From Osmia lignaria lignaria (taxonomy: Eukaryota > Arthropoda > Insecta > Hymenoptera > Megachilidae), in contig NW_027478160.1 in the NCBI RefSeq assembly GCF_051020975.1, positions 11,802,001 through 11,866,000 on the forward strand: a stretch of DNA of 64,000 nucleotides, in the 5' to 3' direction. Shown one piece after another: positions 34,854 through 47,273 of this stretch (position 1 is the first letter of the stretch; the number at the start of each line of letters is the position of its first letter). The position numbers and the translations under genes were made by a program. Below the pieces are notes generated by a model that saw only the letters and a list, made by a program, of their open reading frames with translations, ran no database searches and was not told where the DNA came from.

Positions 34854-36740
34854 TCTATGATATTTTTTGATCAGAAGCGTAGTTTTCGAGATATATCGAG
34901 ATATTTAAAAGTTCCGAAGCCGCACCAACATAATAGAGATACAGAAACACCGTGGCCCCTTTCTTTGAGATAACTCTGCACTAGTGCGAGCCGCAAATGC
35001 CACTTCCAGCTTAGCTGTGCAGAAGAAGAACAACAAGAAGAAGAAATATCTCGAAATATGTCCGTCAGGCCCCTTCCGTTGAGATAAATATGCAAATATC
35101 TCGGAAACGAAGCGAGCTATGGCAAAATGTTAAGAGACCTTTTTTGTAGAGAATTAAGTTTCCTACTTTTTATGTTCTATGATATTTTTTGATCAGACGC
35201 GTAGTTCTCGAGATATATCAAGATATTTAAAAGTTCCGAAGCCGCACCAACATAATAGAGATACAGAAACACCGTGGCCCCTTTCTTTGAGATAACTCTG
35301 CACTATTGCGAGCTGCAAATGCCACTTCCAGCTTAGCTGTGCAGAAGAAGAACAACAAGAAGGAGAAATATCTCGAAATATGTCCGTCAGGCCCCTTCCC
35401 TTGAGATAAATCTGCAAATATCTCGGAAACGAAGAGAGCTATGGCAAAATGTTAAGAGACCTTTTTTGTAGAGAATTATGTTTCCTACAATTTATGTTCT
35501 ATGATATTTTTTGATCAGAAGCGTAGTTTTCGAGATATATCGAGATATTTAAAAGTTCCGAAGCCGCACCAACATAATAGAGATACAGAAACACCGTGGC
35601 CCCTTTCTTTGAGATAACTCTGCACTAGTGCGAGCCGCAAATGCCAGTTCCAGCTTAGCTGTGCAGAAGAACAACAACAAGAAGAAGAAATATCTCGAAA
35701 TATGTCCGCCAGGCCCCTTCCCTTGAGATAAATCTGCAAATATCTCGGAAACGAAGCGAGCTATGGCAAAATGTTAAGAGACCTTTTTTGTAGAGAATTA
35801 AGTTTCCTACTTTTTATGTTCTATGATATTTTTTGATCAGATGCGTAGTTCTCGAGATATATCAAGATATTTAAAAGTTCCGCGGCCGCACCAACATAAT
35901 AGAGATACAGAAACACCGTGGCCCCTTTCTTTGAGATAACTCTGCACTAGTGCGAGCCGCAAATGCCACTTCCAGCTTAGCTGTGCAGAAGAAGAACAAC
36001 AAGAAGAAGAAATATCTCGAAATATGTCCGTCAGGCCCCTTCCCTTGAGATATATCTGCAAATATCTCGGAAACGAAGCGAGCTATGGCAAAATGTTAAG
36101 AGACCTTTTTTGTAGAGAATTAAGTTTCCTACTTTTTATGTTCTATGATATTTTTTGATCAGATGCGTAGTTCTCGAGATATATCAAGATATTTAAAAGT
36201 TCCGAAGCCGCACCAACATAATAGAGATACAGAAACACCGTGGCCCCTTTCTTTGAGATAACTCTGCACTATTGCGAGCTGCAAATGCCACTTCCAGCTT
36301 AGCTGTGCAGAGTAAGAACAACAAGAAGAAGAAATATCTCGAAATATGTCCGTCAGGCCAGTTCCTTTGAGCTGAATCTGCAAATATCTCGGAAACCAAG
36401 CGAGCTATGGCAAAATGTTAAGAGACCGTTTTTGTAGAGAATTAAGTTTCCTACTTTTTATGTTCTATGATATTTTTTGATCAGATGCGTAGTTCTCGAG
36501 ATATATCAAGATATTTAAAAGTTCCGAAGCCGCACCAACATAATAGAGATACAGAAACACCGTGGCCCCTTTCTTTGAGATAACTCTGCACTAGTGCGAG
36601 CCGCAAATGCCACTTCCAGCTTAGCTGTGCAGAAGAAGAACAACAAGAAGAAGAAATATCTCGAAATATGTCCGTCAGGCCCCTTCCCTTGAGATATATC
36701 TGCAAATATCTCGGAAACGAAGCGAGCTATGGCAAAATGT
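34854..36740 (+). repeat. Seven-monomer block, copy 2 (one monomer lost, one gained)
   Basis: Unit 34871 pairs with 32617 (+2,254), 35193 and 35515 pair with 33261 and 33583 (+1,932), and 36159 and 36481 pair with 33905 and 34227 (+2,254). Relative to copy 1 the type A unit 32939 is missing and unit 35837 is additional. The total length of the block is unchanged. GGAAACCAAG near 36395 is private to this copy. Confidence 0.8.
35880..35889. other. NotI/SacII-type sites created by a double change
   Basis: Where other monomers read CCGAAGCCGC, this one reads CCGCGGCCGC. Two adjacent changes (AA to CG) create CCGCGG at 35880-35885 and GCGGCCGC at 35882-35889. I saw no other copy of either site. 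Confidence 0.8.
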
Positions 36741-39700
36741 TAAGAGACCTTTTTTGTAGAGAATTATGTTTCCTACAATTTATGTTCTATGATATTTTTT
36801 GATCAGAAGCGTAGTTTTCGAGATATATCGTGATATTTAAAAGTTCCGAAGCCGCACCAACATAATAGAGATACAGAAACACCGTGGCCCCTTTCTTTGA
36901 GATAACTCTGCACTAGTGCGAGCCGCAAATGCCACTTCCAGCTTAGCTGTGCAGAAGAAGAACAACAAGAAGAAGAAATATCTCGAAATATGTCCGTCAG
37001 GCCCCTTCCCTTGAGATAAATATGCAAATATCTCGGAAACGAAGCGAGCTATGGCAAAATGTTAAGAGACCTTTTTTGTAGAGAATTAAGTTTCCTACTT
37101 TTTATGTTCTATGATATTTTTTGATCAGATGCGTAGTTCTCGAGATATATCAAGATATTTAAAAGTTCCGAAGCCGCACCAACATAATAGAGATACAGAA
37201 ACACCGTGGCCCCTTTCTTTGAGATAACTCTGCACTATTGCGAGCTGCAAATGCCACTTCAAGCTTAGCTGTGCAGAGGAAGAACAACAAGAAGAAGAAA
37301 TATCTCGAAATATGTCCGTCAGGCCAGTTCCTTTGAGCTGAATCTGCAAATATCTCGGAAACGAAGCGAGCTATGGCAAAATGTTAAGAGACCTTTTTTA
37401 TAGAGAATTAAGTTTCCTACCTTTTATGTTCTATGATATTTTTTGATCAGATGCGTAGTTCTCGAGATATATCAAGATATTTAAAAGTTCCGAAGCCGCA
37501 CCAACATAATAGAGATACAGAAACACCGTGGCCCCTTTCTTTGAGATAACTCTGCACTATTGCGAGCTGTAAATGCCACTTCCAGCTTAGCTGTGCAGAA
37601 GAAGAACAACAAGAAGAAGAAATATCTCGAAATATGTCCGTCAGGCCCCTTCCCTTGAGATATATCTGCACATATCTCGGAAACGAAGCGAGCTATGGCA
37701 AAATGTTAAGAGACCTTTTTTGTAGAGAATTATGTTTCCTACAATTTATGTTCTATGATATTTTTTGATCAGAAGCGTAGTTTTCGAGATATATCGAGAT
37801 ATTTAAAAGTTCCGAAGGCGCACCAACATAATAGAGATACAGAAACACCGTGGCCCCTTTCTTTGAGATAACTCTGCACTAGTGCGAGCCGCAAATGCCA
37901 CTTCCAGCTTAGCTGTGCAGAAGAAGAACAACAAGAAGAAGAAATATCTCGAAATATGTCCGTCAGGCCCCTTCCCTTGAGATAAATCTGCAAATATCTC
38001 GGAAACGAAGCGAGCTATGGCAAAATGTTAAGAGACCTTTTTTGTAGAGAATTAAGTTTCCTACTTTTTATGTTCTATGATATTTTTTGATCAGATGCGT
38101 AGTTCTCGAGATATATCAAGATATTTAAAAGTTCCGAAGCCGCACCAACATAATAGAGATACAGAAACACCGTGGCCCCTTTCTTTGAGATAACTCTGCA
38201 CTATTGCGAGCTGGAAATGCCACTTCCAGTTTAGCTGTGCAGAAGAAGAACAACAAGAAGAAGAAATATCTCGAAATATGTCCGTTAGGCCCCTTCCCTT
38301 GAGATGAATCTGCAAATATCTCGGAAACGAAGCGAGCTATGGCAAAATGTTAAGAGACCTTTTTTGTAGAGAATTAAGTTTCCTACTTTTTATGTTCTAT
38401 GATATTTTTTGATCCGAAGCGTAGTTTTCGAGATATATCGAGATATTTAAAAGTTCCGAAGCCGCACCAACATAATAGAGATACAGAAACACCGTGGCCC
38501 CTTTCTTTGAGATAACTCTGCACTAGTGCGAGCCGCAAATGCCACTTCCAGCTTAGCTGTGCAGAAGAAGAACAACAAGAAGAAGAAATATCTCGAAATA
38601 TGTCCGTCAGGCCCCTTCCCTTGAGATAAATATGCAAATATCTCGGAAACGAAGCGAGCTATGGCAAAATGTTAAGAGACCTTTTTTGTAGAGAATTAAG
38701 TTTCCTACTTTTTATGTTCTATGATATTTTTTGATCAGATGCGTAGTTCTCGAGATATATCAAGATATTTAAAAGTTCCGAAGCCGCACCAACATAATAG
38801 AGATACAGAAACACCGTGGCCCCTTTCTTTGAGATAACTCTGCACTAGTGCGAGCCGCAAATGCCACTTCCAGCTTAGCTGTGCAGAAGAAGAACAACAA
38901 GAAGAAGAAATATCTCGAAATATGTCCGTCAGGCCCCTTCCCTTGAGATAAATCTGCAAATATCTCGGAAACGAAGCGAGCTATGGCAAAATGTTAAGAG
39001 ACCTTTTTTGTAGAGAATTAAGTTTCCTACTTTTTATGTTCTATGATATTTTTTGATCAGATGCGTAGTTCTCGAGATATATCAAGATATTTAAAAGTTC
39101 CGAAGCCGCACCAACATAATAGAGATACAGAAACACCGTGGCCCCTTTCTTTGAGATAACTCTGCACTAGTGCGAGCCGCAAATGCCACTTCCAGCTTAG
39201 CTGTGCAGAAGAAGAACAACAAGAAGAAGAAATATCTCGAAATATCTCCGTCAGGCCCCTTCCCTTGAGATATATCTGCAAATATCTCGGAAACGAAGCG
39301 AGCTATGGCAAAATGTTAAGAGACCTTTTTTGTAGAGAATTATGTTGCCTACAATTTATGTTCTATGATATTTTTTGATCAGAAGCGTAGTTTTCGAGAT
39401 ATATCGTGATATTTAAAAGTTCCGAAGCCGCACCAACATAATAGAGATACAGAAACACCGTGGCCCCTTTCTTTGAGATAACTCTGCACTATTGCGAGCT
39501 GCAAATGCCACTTCCAGCTTAGCTGTGCAGAGGAAGAACAACAAGAAGAAGAAATATCTCGAAATATGTCCGTCAGGCCAGTTCCTTTGAGCTGAATCTG
39601 CAAATATCTCGGAAACGAAGCGAGCTGTGGCAAAATGTTAAGAGACCGTTTTTGTAGAGAATTAAGTTTCCTACTTTTTATGTTCTATGATATTTTTTGG

Positions 39701-41129
39701 TCAGATGCGTAGTTCTCGAGATATATCAAGATATTTAAAAGTTCCGAAGCCGCACCAACATAATAGAGATACAGAAACACCGTGGCCCCTTTCTTTGAGA
39801 TAACTCTGCACTAGTGCGAGCCGCAAATGCCACTTCCAGCTTAGCTGTGCAGAAGAAGAACAACAAGAAGAAGAAATATCTCGAAATATGTCCGTCAGAC
39901 CCCTTCCCTTGAGATGAATCTGCCAATATCTCGGAAACGAAGCGAGCTATGGCAAAATGTTAAGAGACCTTTTTTGTAGAGAATTAAGTTTCCTACTTTT
40001 TATGTTCTATGATATTTTTTGATCAGAAGCGTAGTTTTCGAGATATATCGAGATATTTAAAAGTTCCGAAGGCGCACCAACATAATAGAGATACAGAAAC
40101 ACCGTGGCCCCTTTCTTTGAGATAACTCTGCACTATTGCGAGCTGCAAATGCCACTTCCAGCTTAGCTGTGCAGAGGAAGAACAACAAGAAGAAGAAATA
40201 TCTCGAAATATGTCCGTCAGGCCAGTTCCTTTGAGCTGAATCTGCAAATATCTCGGAAACGAAGCGAGCTATGGCAAAATGTTAAGAGACCGTTTTTGTA
40301 GAGAATTAAGTTTCCTACTTTTTATGTTCTATGATATTTTTTGATCAGATGCGTAGTTCTCGAGATATATCAAGATATTTAAAAGTTCCGAAGCCGCACC
40401 AACATAATAGAGATACAGAAACACCGTGGCCCCTTTCTTTGAGATAACTCTGCACTAGTGCGAGCCGCAAATGCCACTTCCAGCTTAGCTGTGCAGAAGA
40501 AGAACAACAAGAAGAAGAAATATCTCGAAATATGTCCGTCAGACCCCTTCCCTTGAGATGAATCTGCAAATATCTCGGAAACGAAGCGAGCTATGGCAAA
40601 ATGTTAAGAGACCTTTTTTGTAGAGAATTAAGTTTCCTACTTTTTATGTTCTATGATATTTTTTGATCAGAAGCGTAGTTTTCGAGATATATCGAGATAT
40701 TTAAAAGTTCCGAAGGCGCACCAACATAATAGAGATACAGAAACACCGTGGCCCCTTTCTTTGAGATAACTCTGCACTAGTGCGAGCCGCAAATGCCACT
40801 TCCAGCTTAGCTGTGCAGAAGAAGAACAACAAGAAGAAGAAATATCTCGAAATATGTCCGTCAGGCCCCTTCCCTTGAGATAAATCTGCAAATATCTCGG
40901 AAACGAAGCGAGCTATGGCAAAATGTTAAGAGACCTTTTTTGTAGAGAATTAAGTTTCCTACTTTTTATGTTCTATGATATTTTTTGATCAGATGCGTAG
41001 TTCTCGAGATATATCAAGATATTTAAAAGTTCCGAAGCCGCACCAACATAATAGAGATACAGAAACACCGTGGCCCCTTTCTTTGAGATAACTCTGCACT
41101 ACTGCGAGCTGGAAATGCCACTTCCAGTT
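36741..41129 (+). repeat. Array segment with a nine-monomer repeat
   Basis: Units 37769 (GAAGGCGCACC), 38091 (CTGGAA haplotype), 38413 (TGATCCGAAG) and 38735 are matched in order by 40667, 40989, 41311 and 41633, an offset of 2,898 bases. GAAGGCGCACC also occurs at 40023. AATATCTCCGTCAGG near 39241 and the GCTGAATC-tail unit at 39379 with ATCGTGATATTT are repeated 14 monomers on, near 43749 and 43887. The type A unit at 36803 shares ATCGTGATATTT. AAGCTT at 37261-37266 is a private HindIII-type site. Confidence 0.7.
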
Positions 41130-42064
41130 TAGCTGTGCAGAAGAAGAACAACAAGAAGAAGAAATATCTCGAAATATGTCCGTCAGACCCGTTCCCTTGA
41201 GATGAATCTGCAAATATCTCGGAAACGAAGCGAGCTATGGCAAAATGTTAAGAGACCTTTTTTGTAGAGAATTAAGTTTCCTACTTTTTATGTTGTATGA
41301 TATTTTTTGATCCGAAGCGTAGTTTTCGAGATATATCGAGATATTTAAAAGTTCCGAAGCCGCACCAACATAATAGAGATACAGAAACACCGTGGCCCCT
41401 TTCTTTGAGATAACTCTGCACTAGTGCGAGCCGCAAATGCCACTTCCAGCTTAGCTGTGCAGAAGAAGAACAACAAGAAGAAGAAATATCTCGAAATATG
41501 TCCGTCAGGCCCCTTCCCTTGAGATAAATATGCAAATATCTCGGAAACGAAGCGAGCTATGGCAAAATGTTAAGAGACCTTTTTTGTAGAGAATTAAGTT
41601 TCCTACTTTTTATGTTCTATGATATTTTTTGATCAGATGCGTAGTTCTCGAGATATATCAAGATATTTAAAAGTTCCGAAGCCGCACCAACATAATAGAG
41701 ATACAGAAACACCGTGGCCCCTTTCTTTGAGATAACTCTGCAGTAGTGCGAGCCGCAAATGCCACTTCCAGCTTAGCTGTGCAGAAGAAGAACAACAAGA
41801 AGAAGAAATATCTCGAAATATGTCCGTCAGGCCCCTTCCCTTGAGATAAATCTGCAAATATCTCGGAAACGAAGCGAGCTATGGCAAAATGTTAAGAGAC
41901 CTTTTTTGTAGAGAATTAAGTTTCCTACTTTTTATGTTCTATGATATTTTTTGATCAGATGCGTAGTTCTCGAGATATATCAAGATATTTAAAAGTTCCG
42001 AAGCCGCACCAACATAATAGAGATACAGAAACACCGTGGCCCCTTTCTTTGAGATAACTCTGCA
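41130..42064 (+). repeat. Five-monomer-spaced duplication, copy 1
   Basis: Matches 42740-43674 at +1,610. Shared private variants are CAGACCCGTTCCC with a GATGAATC tail, TATGTTGTATG, TGATCCGAAG and CTGCAGTAGTGC. To the left the copies differ because 40989 is a CTGGAA unit while 42599 is the GAAGCTGCACC unit; to the right CTACTGC faces CTAGTGC. Confidence 0.8.
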
Positions 42065-42739
42065 CTACTGCGAGCTGGAAATGCCACTTCCAGTTTAGCT
42101 GTGCAGAAGAAGAACAACAAGAAGAAGAAATATCTCGAAATATGTCCGTTAGGCCCCTTCCCTTGAGATAAATCTGCAAATATCTCGGAAACGAAGCGAG
42201 CTATGGCAAAATGTTAAGAGACCTTTTTTGTAGAGAATTAAGTTTCCTACTTTTTATGTTCTATGATATTTTTTGATCAGAAGCGTAGTTTTCGAGATAT
42301 ATCGATATATTTAAAAGTTCCGAAGCCGCACCAACATAATAGAGATACAGAAACACCGTGGCCCCTTTCTTTGAGATAACTCTGCACTAGTGCGAGCCGC
42401 AAATGCCACTTCCAGCTTAGCTGTGCAGAAGAAGAACAACAAGAAGAAGAAATATCTCGAAATATGTCCGTCAGGCCCCTTCCCTTGAGATAAATATGCA
42501 AATATCTCGGAAACGAAGCGAGCTATGGCAAAATGTTAAGAGACCTTTTTTGTAGAGAATTAAGTTTCCAACTTTTTATGTTCGATGATATTTTTTGATC
42601 AGATGCGTAGTTCTCGAGATATATCAAGATATTTAAAAGTTCCGAAGCTGCACCAACATAATAGAGGTACAGAAACACCGTGGCCTCTTTCTTTGAGATA
42701 ACTCTGCACTATTGCGAGCTGCAAATGCCACTTCGAGCT

Positions 42740-43674
42740 TAGCTGTGCAGAAGAAGAACAACAAGAAGAAGAAATATCTCGAAATATGTCCGTCAGACCC
42801 GTTCCCTTGAGATGAATCTGCAAATATCTCGGAAACGAAGCGAGCTATGGCAAAATGTTAAGAGACCTTTTTTGTAGAGAATTAAGTTTCCTACTTTTTA
42901 TGTTGTATGATATTTTTTGATCCGAAGCGTAGTTTTCGAGATATATCGAGATATTTAAAAGTTCCGAAGCCGCACCAACATAATAGAGATACAGAAACAC
43001 CGTGGCCCCTTTCTTTGAGATAACTCTGCACTAGTGCGAGCCGCAAATGCCACTTCCAGCTTAGCTGTGCAGAAGAAGAACAACAAGAAGAAGAAATATC
43101 TCGAAATATGTCCGTCAGGCCCCTTCCCTTGAGATAAATATGCAAATATCTCGGAAACGAAGCGAGCTATGGCAAAATGTTAAGAGACCTTTTTTGTAGA
43201 GAATTAAGTTTCCTACTTTTTATGTTCTATGATATTTTTTGATCAGATGCGTAGTTCTCGAGATATATCAAGATATTTAAAAGTTCCGAAGCCGCACCAA
43301 CATAATAGAGATACAGAAACACCGTGGCCCCTTTCTTTGAGATAACTCTGCAGTAGTGCGAGCCGCAAATGCCACTTCCAGCTTAGCTGTGCAGAAGAAG
43401 AACAACAAGAAGAAGAAATATCTCGAAATATGTCCGTCAGGCCCCTTCCCTTGAGATAAATCTGCAAATATCTCGGAAACGAAGCGAGCTATGGCAAAAT
43501 GTTAAGAGACCTTTTTTGTAGAGAATTAAGTTTCCTACTTTTTATGTTCTATGATATTTTTTGATCAGATGCGTAGTTCTCGAGATATATCAAGATATTT
43601 AAAAGTTCCGAAGCCGCACCAACATAATAGAGATACAGAAACACCGTGGCCCCTTTCTTTGAGATAACTCTGCA
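42740..43674 (+). repeat. Five-monomer-spaced duplication, copy 2
   Basis: Second copy of 41130-42064. It begins inside the unit that carries the GAAGCTGCACC haplotype, so the junction joins two different haplotypes within one monomer. Confidence 0.8.
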
Positions 43675-45752
43675 CTAGTGCGAGCCGCAAATGCCACTTC
43701 CAGCTTAGCTGTGCAGAAGAAGAACAACAAGAAGAAGAAATATCTCGAAATATCTCCGTCAGGCCCCTTCCCTTGAGATATATCTGCAAATATCTCGGAA
43801 ACGAAGCGAGCTATGGCAAAATGTTAAGAGACCTTTTTTGTAGAGAATTATGTTTCCTACAATTTATGTTCTATGATATTTTTTGATCAGAAGCGTAGTT
43901 TTCGAGATATATCGTGATATTTAAAAGTTCCGAAGCCGCACCAACATAATAGAGATACAGAAACACCGTGGCCCCTTTCTTTGAGATAACTCTGCACTAT
44001 TGCGAGCTGCAAATGCCACTTCCAGCTTAGCTGTGCAGAGGAAGAACAACAAGAAGAAGAAATATCTCGAAATATGTCCGTCAGGCCAGTTCCTTTGAGC
44101 TGAATCTGCAAATATCTCGGAAACGAAGCGAGCTATGGCAAAATGTTAAGAGACCTTTTTTGTAGAGAATTAAGTTTCCTACTTTTTATGTTCTATGATA
44201 TTTTTTGATCAGATGCGTAGTTCTCGAGATATATCAAGATATTTAAAAGTTCCGAAGCCGCACCAACATAATAGAGATACAGAAACACCGTGGCCCCTTT
44301 CTTTGAGATAACTCTGCACTAGTGCGAGCCGCAAATGCCACTTCCAGCTTAGCTGTGCAGAAGAAGAACAACAAGAAGAAGAAATATCTCGAAATATGTC
44401 CGTCAGGCCCCTTCCCTTGAGATAAATATGCAAATATCTCGGAAACGAAGCGAGCTATGGCAAAATGTTAAGAGACCTTTTTTGTAGAGAATTAAGTTTC
44501 CTACTTTTTATGTTCTATGATATTTTTTGATCAGATGCGTAGTTCTCGAGATATATCAAGATATTTAAAAGTTCCGAAGCCGCACCAACATAATAGAGAT
44601 ACAGAAACACCGTGGCCCAGTTCTTTGAGATAACTCTGCACTATTGCGAGCTGGAAATGCCACTTCCAGTTTAGCTGTGCAGAAGAAGAACAACAAGAAG
44701 AAGAAATATCTCGAAATATGTCCGTTAGGCCCCTTCCCTTGAGATAAATCTGCAAATATCTCGGAAACAAAGCGAGCTATGGCAAAATGTTAAGAGACCT
44801 TTTTTGTAGAGAATTAAGTTTCCTACTTTTTATGATCTATGATATTTTTTGATCAGAAGCGTAGTTTTCGAGATATATCGAGATATTTAAAAGTTCCGAA
44901 GCCGCACCAACATAATAGAGATACAGAAACACCGTGGCCCCTTTCTTTGAGATAACTCTGCACTAGTGCGAGCCGCAAATGCCACTTCCAGCTTAGTTGT
45001 GCAGAAGAAGAACAACAAGAAGAGGAAATATCTCGAAATATGTCCGTCAGGCCCCTTCCCTTGAGATAAATATGCAAATATCTCGGAAACGAAGCGAGCT
45101 ATGGCAAAATGTTAAGAGACCTTTTTTGTAGAGAATTAAGTTTCCTACTTTTTATGTTCTATGATATTTTTTGATCAGATGCGTAGTTCTCGAGATATAT
45201 CAAGATATTTAAAAGTTCCGAAGCCGCACCAACATAATAGAGATACAGAAACACCGTGGCCCCTTTCTTTGAGATAACTCTGCACTAGTGCGAGCCGCAA
45301 ATGCCACTTCCAACTTAGCTGTGCAGAAGAAGAACAACAAGAAGAAGAAATATCTCGAAATATGTCCGTCAGGCCCCTTCCCTTGAGATAAATCTGCAAA
45401 TATCTCGGAAACGAAGCGAGCTATGGCAAAATGTTAAGAGACCTTTTTTGTAGAGAATTAAGTTTCCTACTTTTTATGTTCTATGATATTTTTTGATCAG
45501 ATGCGTAGTTCTCGAGATATATCAAGATATTTAAAAGTTCCGAAGCCGCACCAACATAATAGTGATACAGAAACACCGTGGCCCGTTTCTTTGAGATAAC
45601 TCTGCACTAGTGCGAGCCGCAAATGCCACTTCCAGCTTAGCTGTGCAGAAGAAGAACAACAAGAAGAAGAAATATCTCGAAATATGTCCGTCAGGCCCCT
45701 TCCCTTGAGATATATCTGCAAATATCTCGGAAACGAAGCGAGCTATGGCAAA

Positions 45753-45760
45753 ATGTAAAA
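45753..45760 (+). other. One-base insertion (ATGTAAAAGAG)
   Basis: ATGTAAAAGAG replaces ATGTTAAGAG, a change that includes one extra base. Confidence 0.8.
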
Positions 45761-47265
45761 GAGACCTTTTTTGTAGAGAATTATGTTTCCTACAATTTAT
45801 GTTCTATGACATTTTTTGATCAGAAGCGTTGTTTTCGAGATATATCGAGATATTTAAAAGTTCCGAAGCCGCACCAACATAATAGAGATACAGAAACACC
45901 GTGGCCCCTTTCTTTGAGATAACTCTGCACTAGTGCGAGCCGCAAATGCCACTTCCAGCTTAGCTGTGCAGAAGAAGAACAACAAGAAGAAGAAATATCT
46001 CGAAATATGTCCGTCAGGCCCCTTCCCTTGAGATAAATATGCAAATATCTCGGAAACGAAGCGAGCTATGGCAAAATGTTAAGAGACCTTTTTTGTAGAG
46101 AATTAAGTTTCCTACTTTTTATGTTCTATGATATTTTTTGATCAGATGCGTAGTTCTCGAGATACATCAAGATATTTAAAAGTTCCGAAGCCGCACCAAC
46201 ATAATAGAGATACAGAAACACCGTGGCCCCTTTCTTTGAGATAACTCTGCACTATTGCGAGCTGCAAATGCCACTTCCAGCTTAGCTGTGCAGAGGAAGA
46301 ACAACAAGAAGAAGAAATATCTCGAAATATGTCCGTCAGGCCAGTTCCTTTGAGCTGAATCTGCAAATATCTCGGAAACGAAGCGAGCTATCGCAAAATG
46401 TTAAGAGACCGTTTTTGTAGAGAATTAAGTTTCCTACTTTTTATGTTCTATGATATTTTTTGATGAGACGCGTAGTTCTCGAGATATATCAAGATATTTA
46501 AAAGTTCCGAAGCCGCACCAACATAATAGAGATACAGAAACACCGTGGCCCCTTTCTTTGAGATAACTCTGCACTATTGCGAGCTGCAAATGCCACTTCC
46601 AGCTTAGCTGTGCAGAAGGAGAACAACAAGAAGGAGAAATATCTCGAAATATGTCCGTCAGGCCCCTTCCCTTGAGATAAATCTGCAAATATCTCGGAAA
46701 CGAAGAGAGCTATGGCAAAATGTTAAGAGACCTTTTTTGTAGAGAATTAAGTTTCCTACTTTTCATGTTCTATGATATTTTTTGATCAGATGCGTAGTTC
46801 TCGAGATATATCAAGATATTTAAAAGTTCCGAAGTCGCACCAACATAATAGAGATACAGAAACACCGTGGCCCCTTTCTTTGAGATAACTCTGCACTAGT
46901 GCGAGCCGCAAATGCCACTTCCAGCTTAGCTGTGCAGAAGAAGAACAACAAGAAGAAGAAATATCTCGAAATATGTCCGTCAGGCCCCTTCCCTTGGGAT
47001 AAATCTGCAAATATCTCGGAAACCAAGCGAGCTATGGCAAAATGTTAAGAGACCTTTTTTGTAGAGAATTAAGTTTCCTACTTTTTATGTTCTATGATAT
47101 TTTTTGATCAGATGCGTAGTTCTCGAGATATATCAAGATATTTAAAAGTTCCGAAGCCGCACCAACATAATAGAGATACAGAAACACCGTGGCCCCTTTC
47201 TTTGAGATAACTCTGCACTATTGCGAGCTGTAAATGCCACTTCCAGCTTAGCTGTGCAGAAGAAG

Positions 47266-47273
47266 AACAAACA
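47266..47273 (+). other. One-base insertion in GAA/CAA tract
   Basis: GAACAAACAAG replaces GAACAACAAG, adding one A and shifting the minus-strand frame. Confidence 0.85.
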
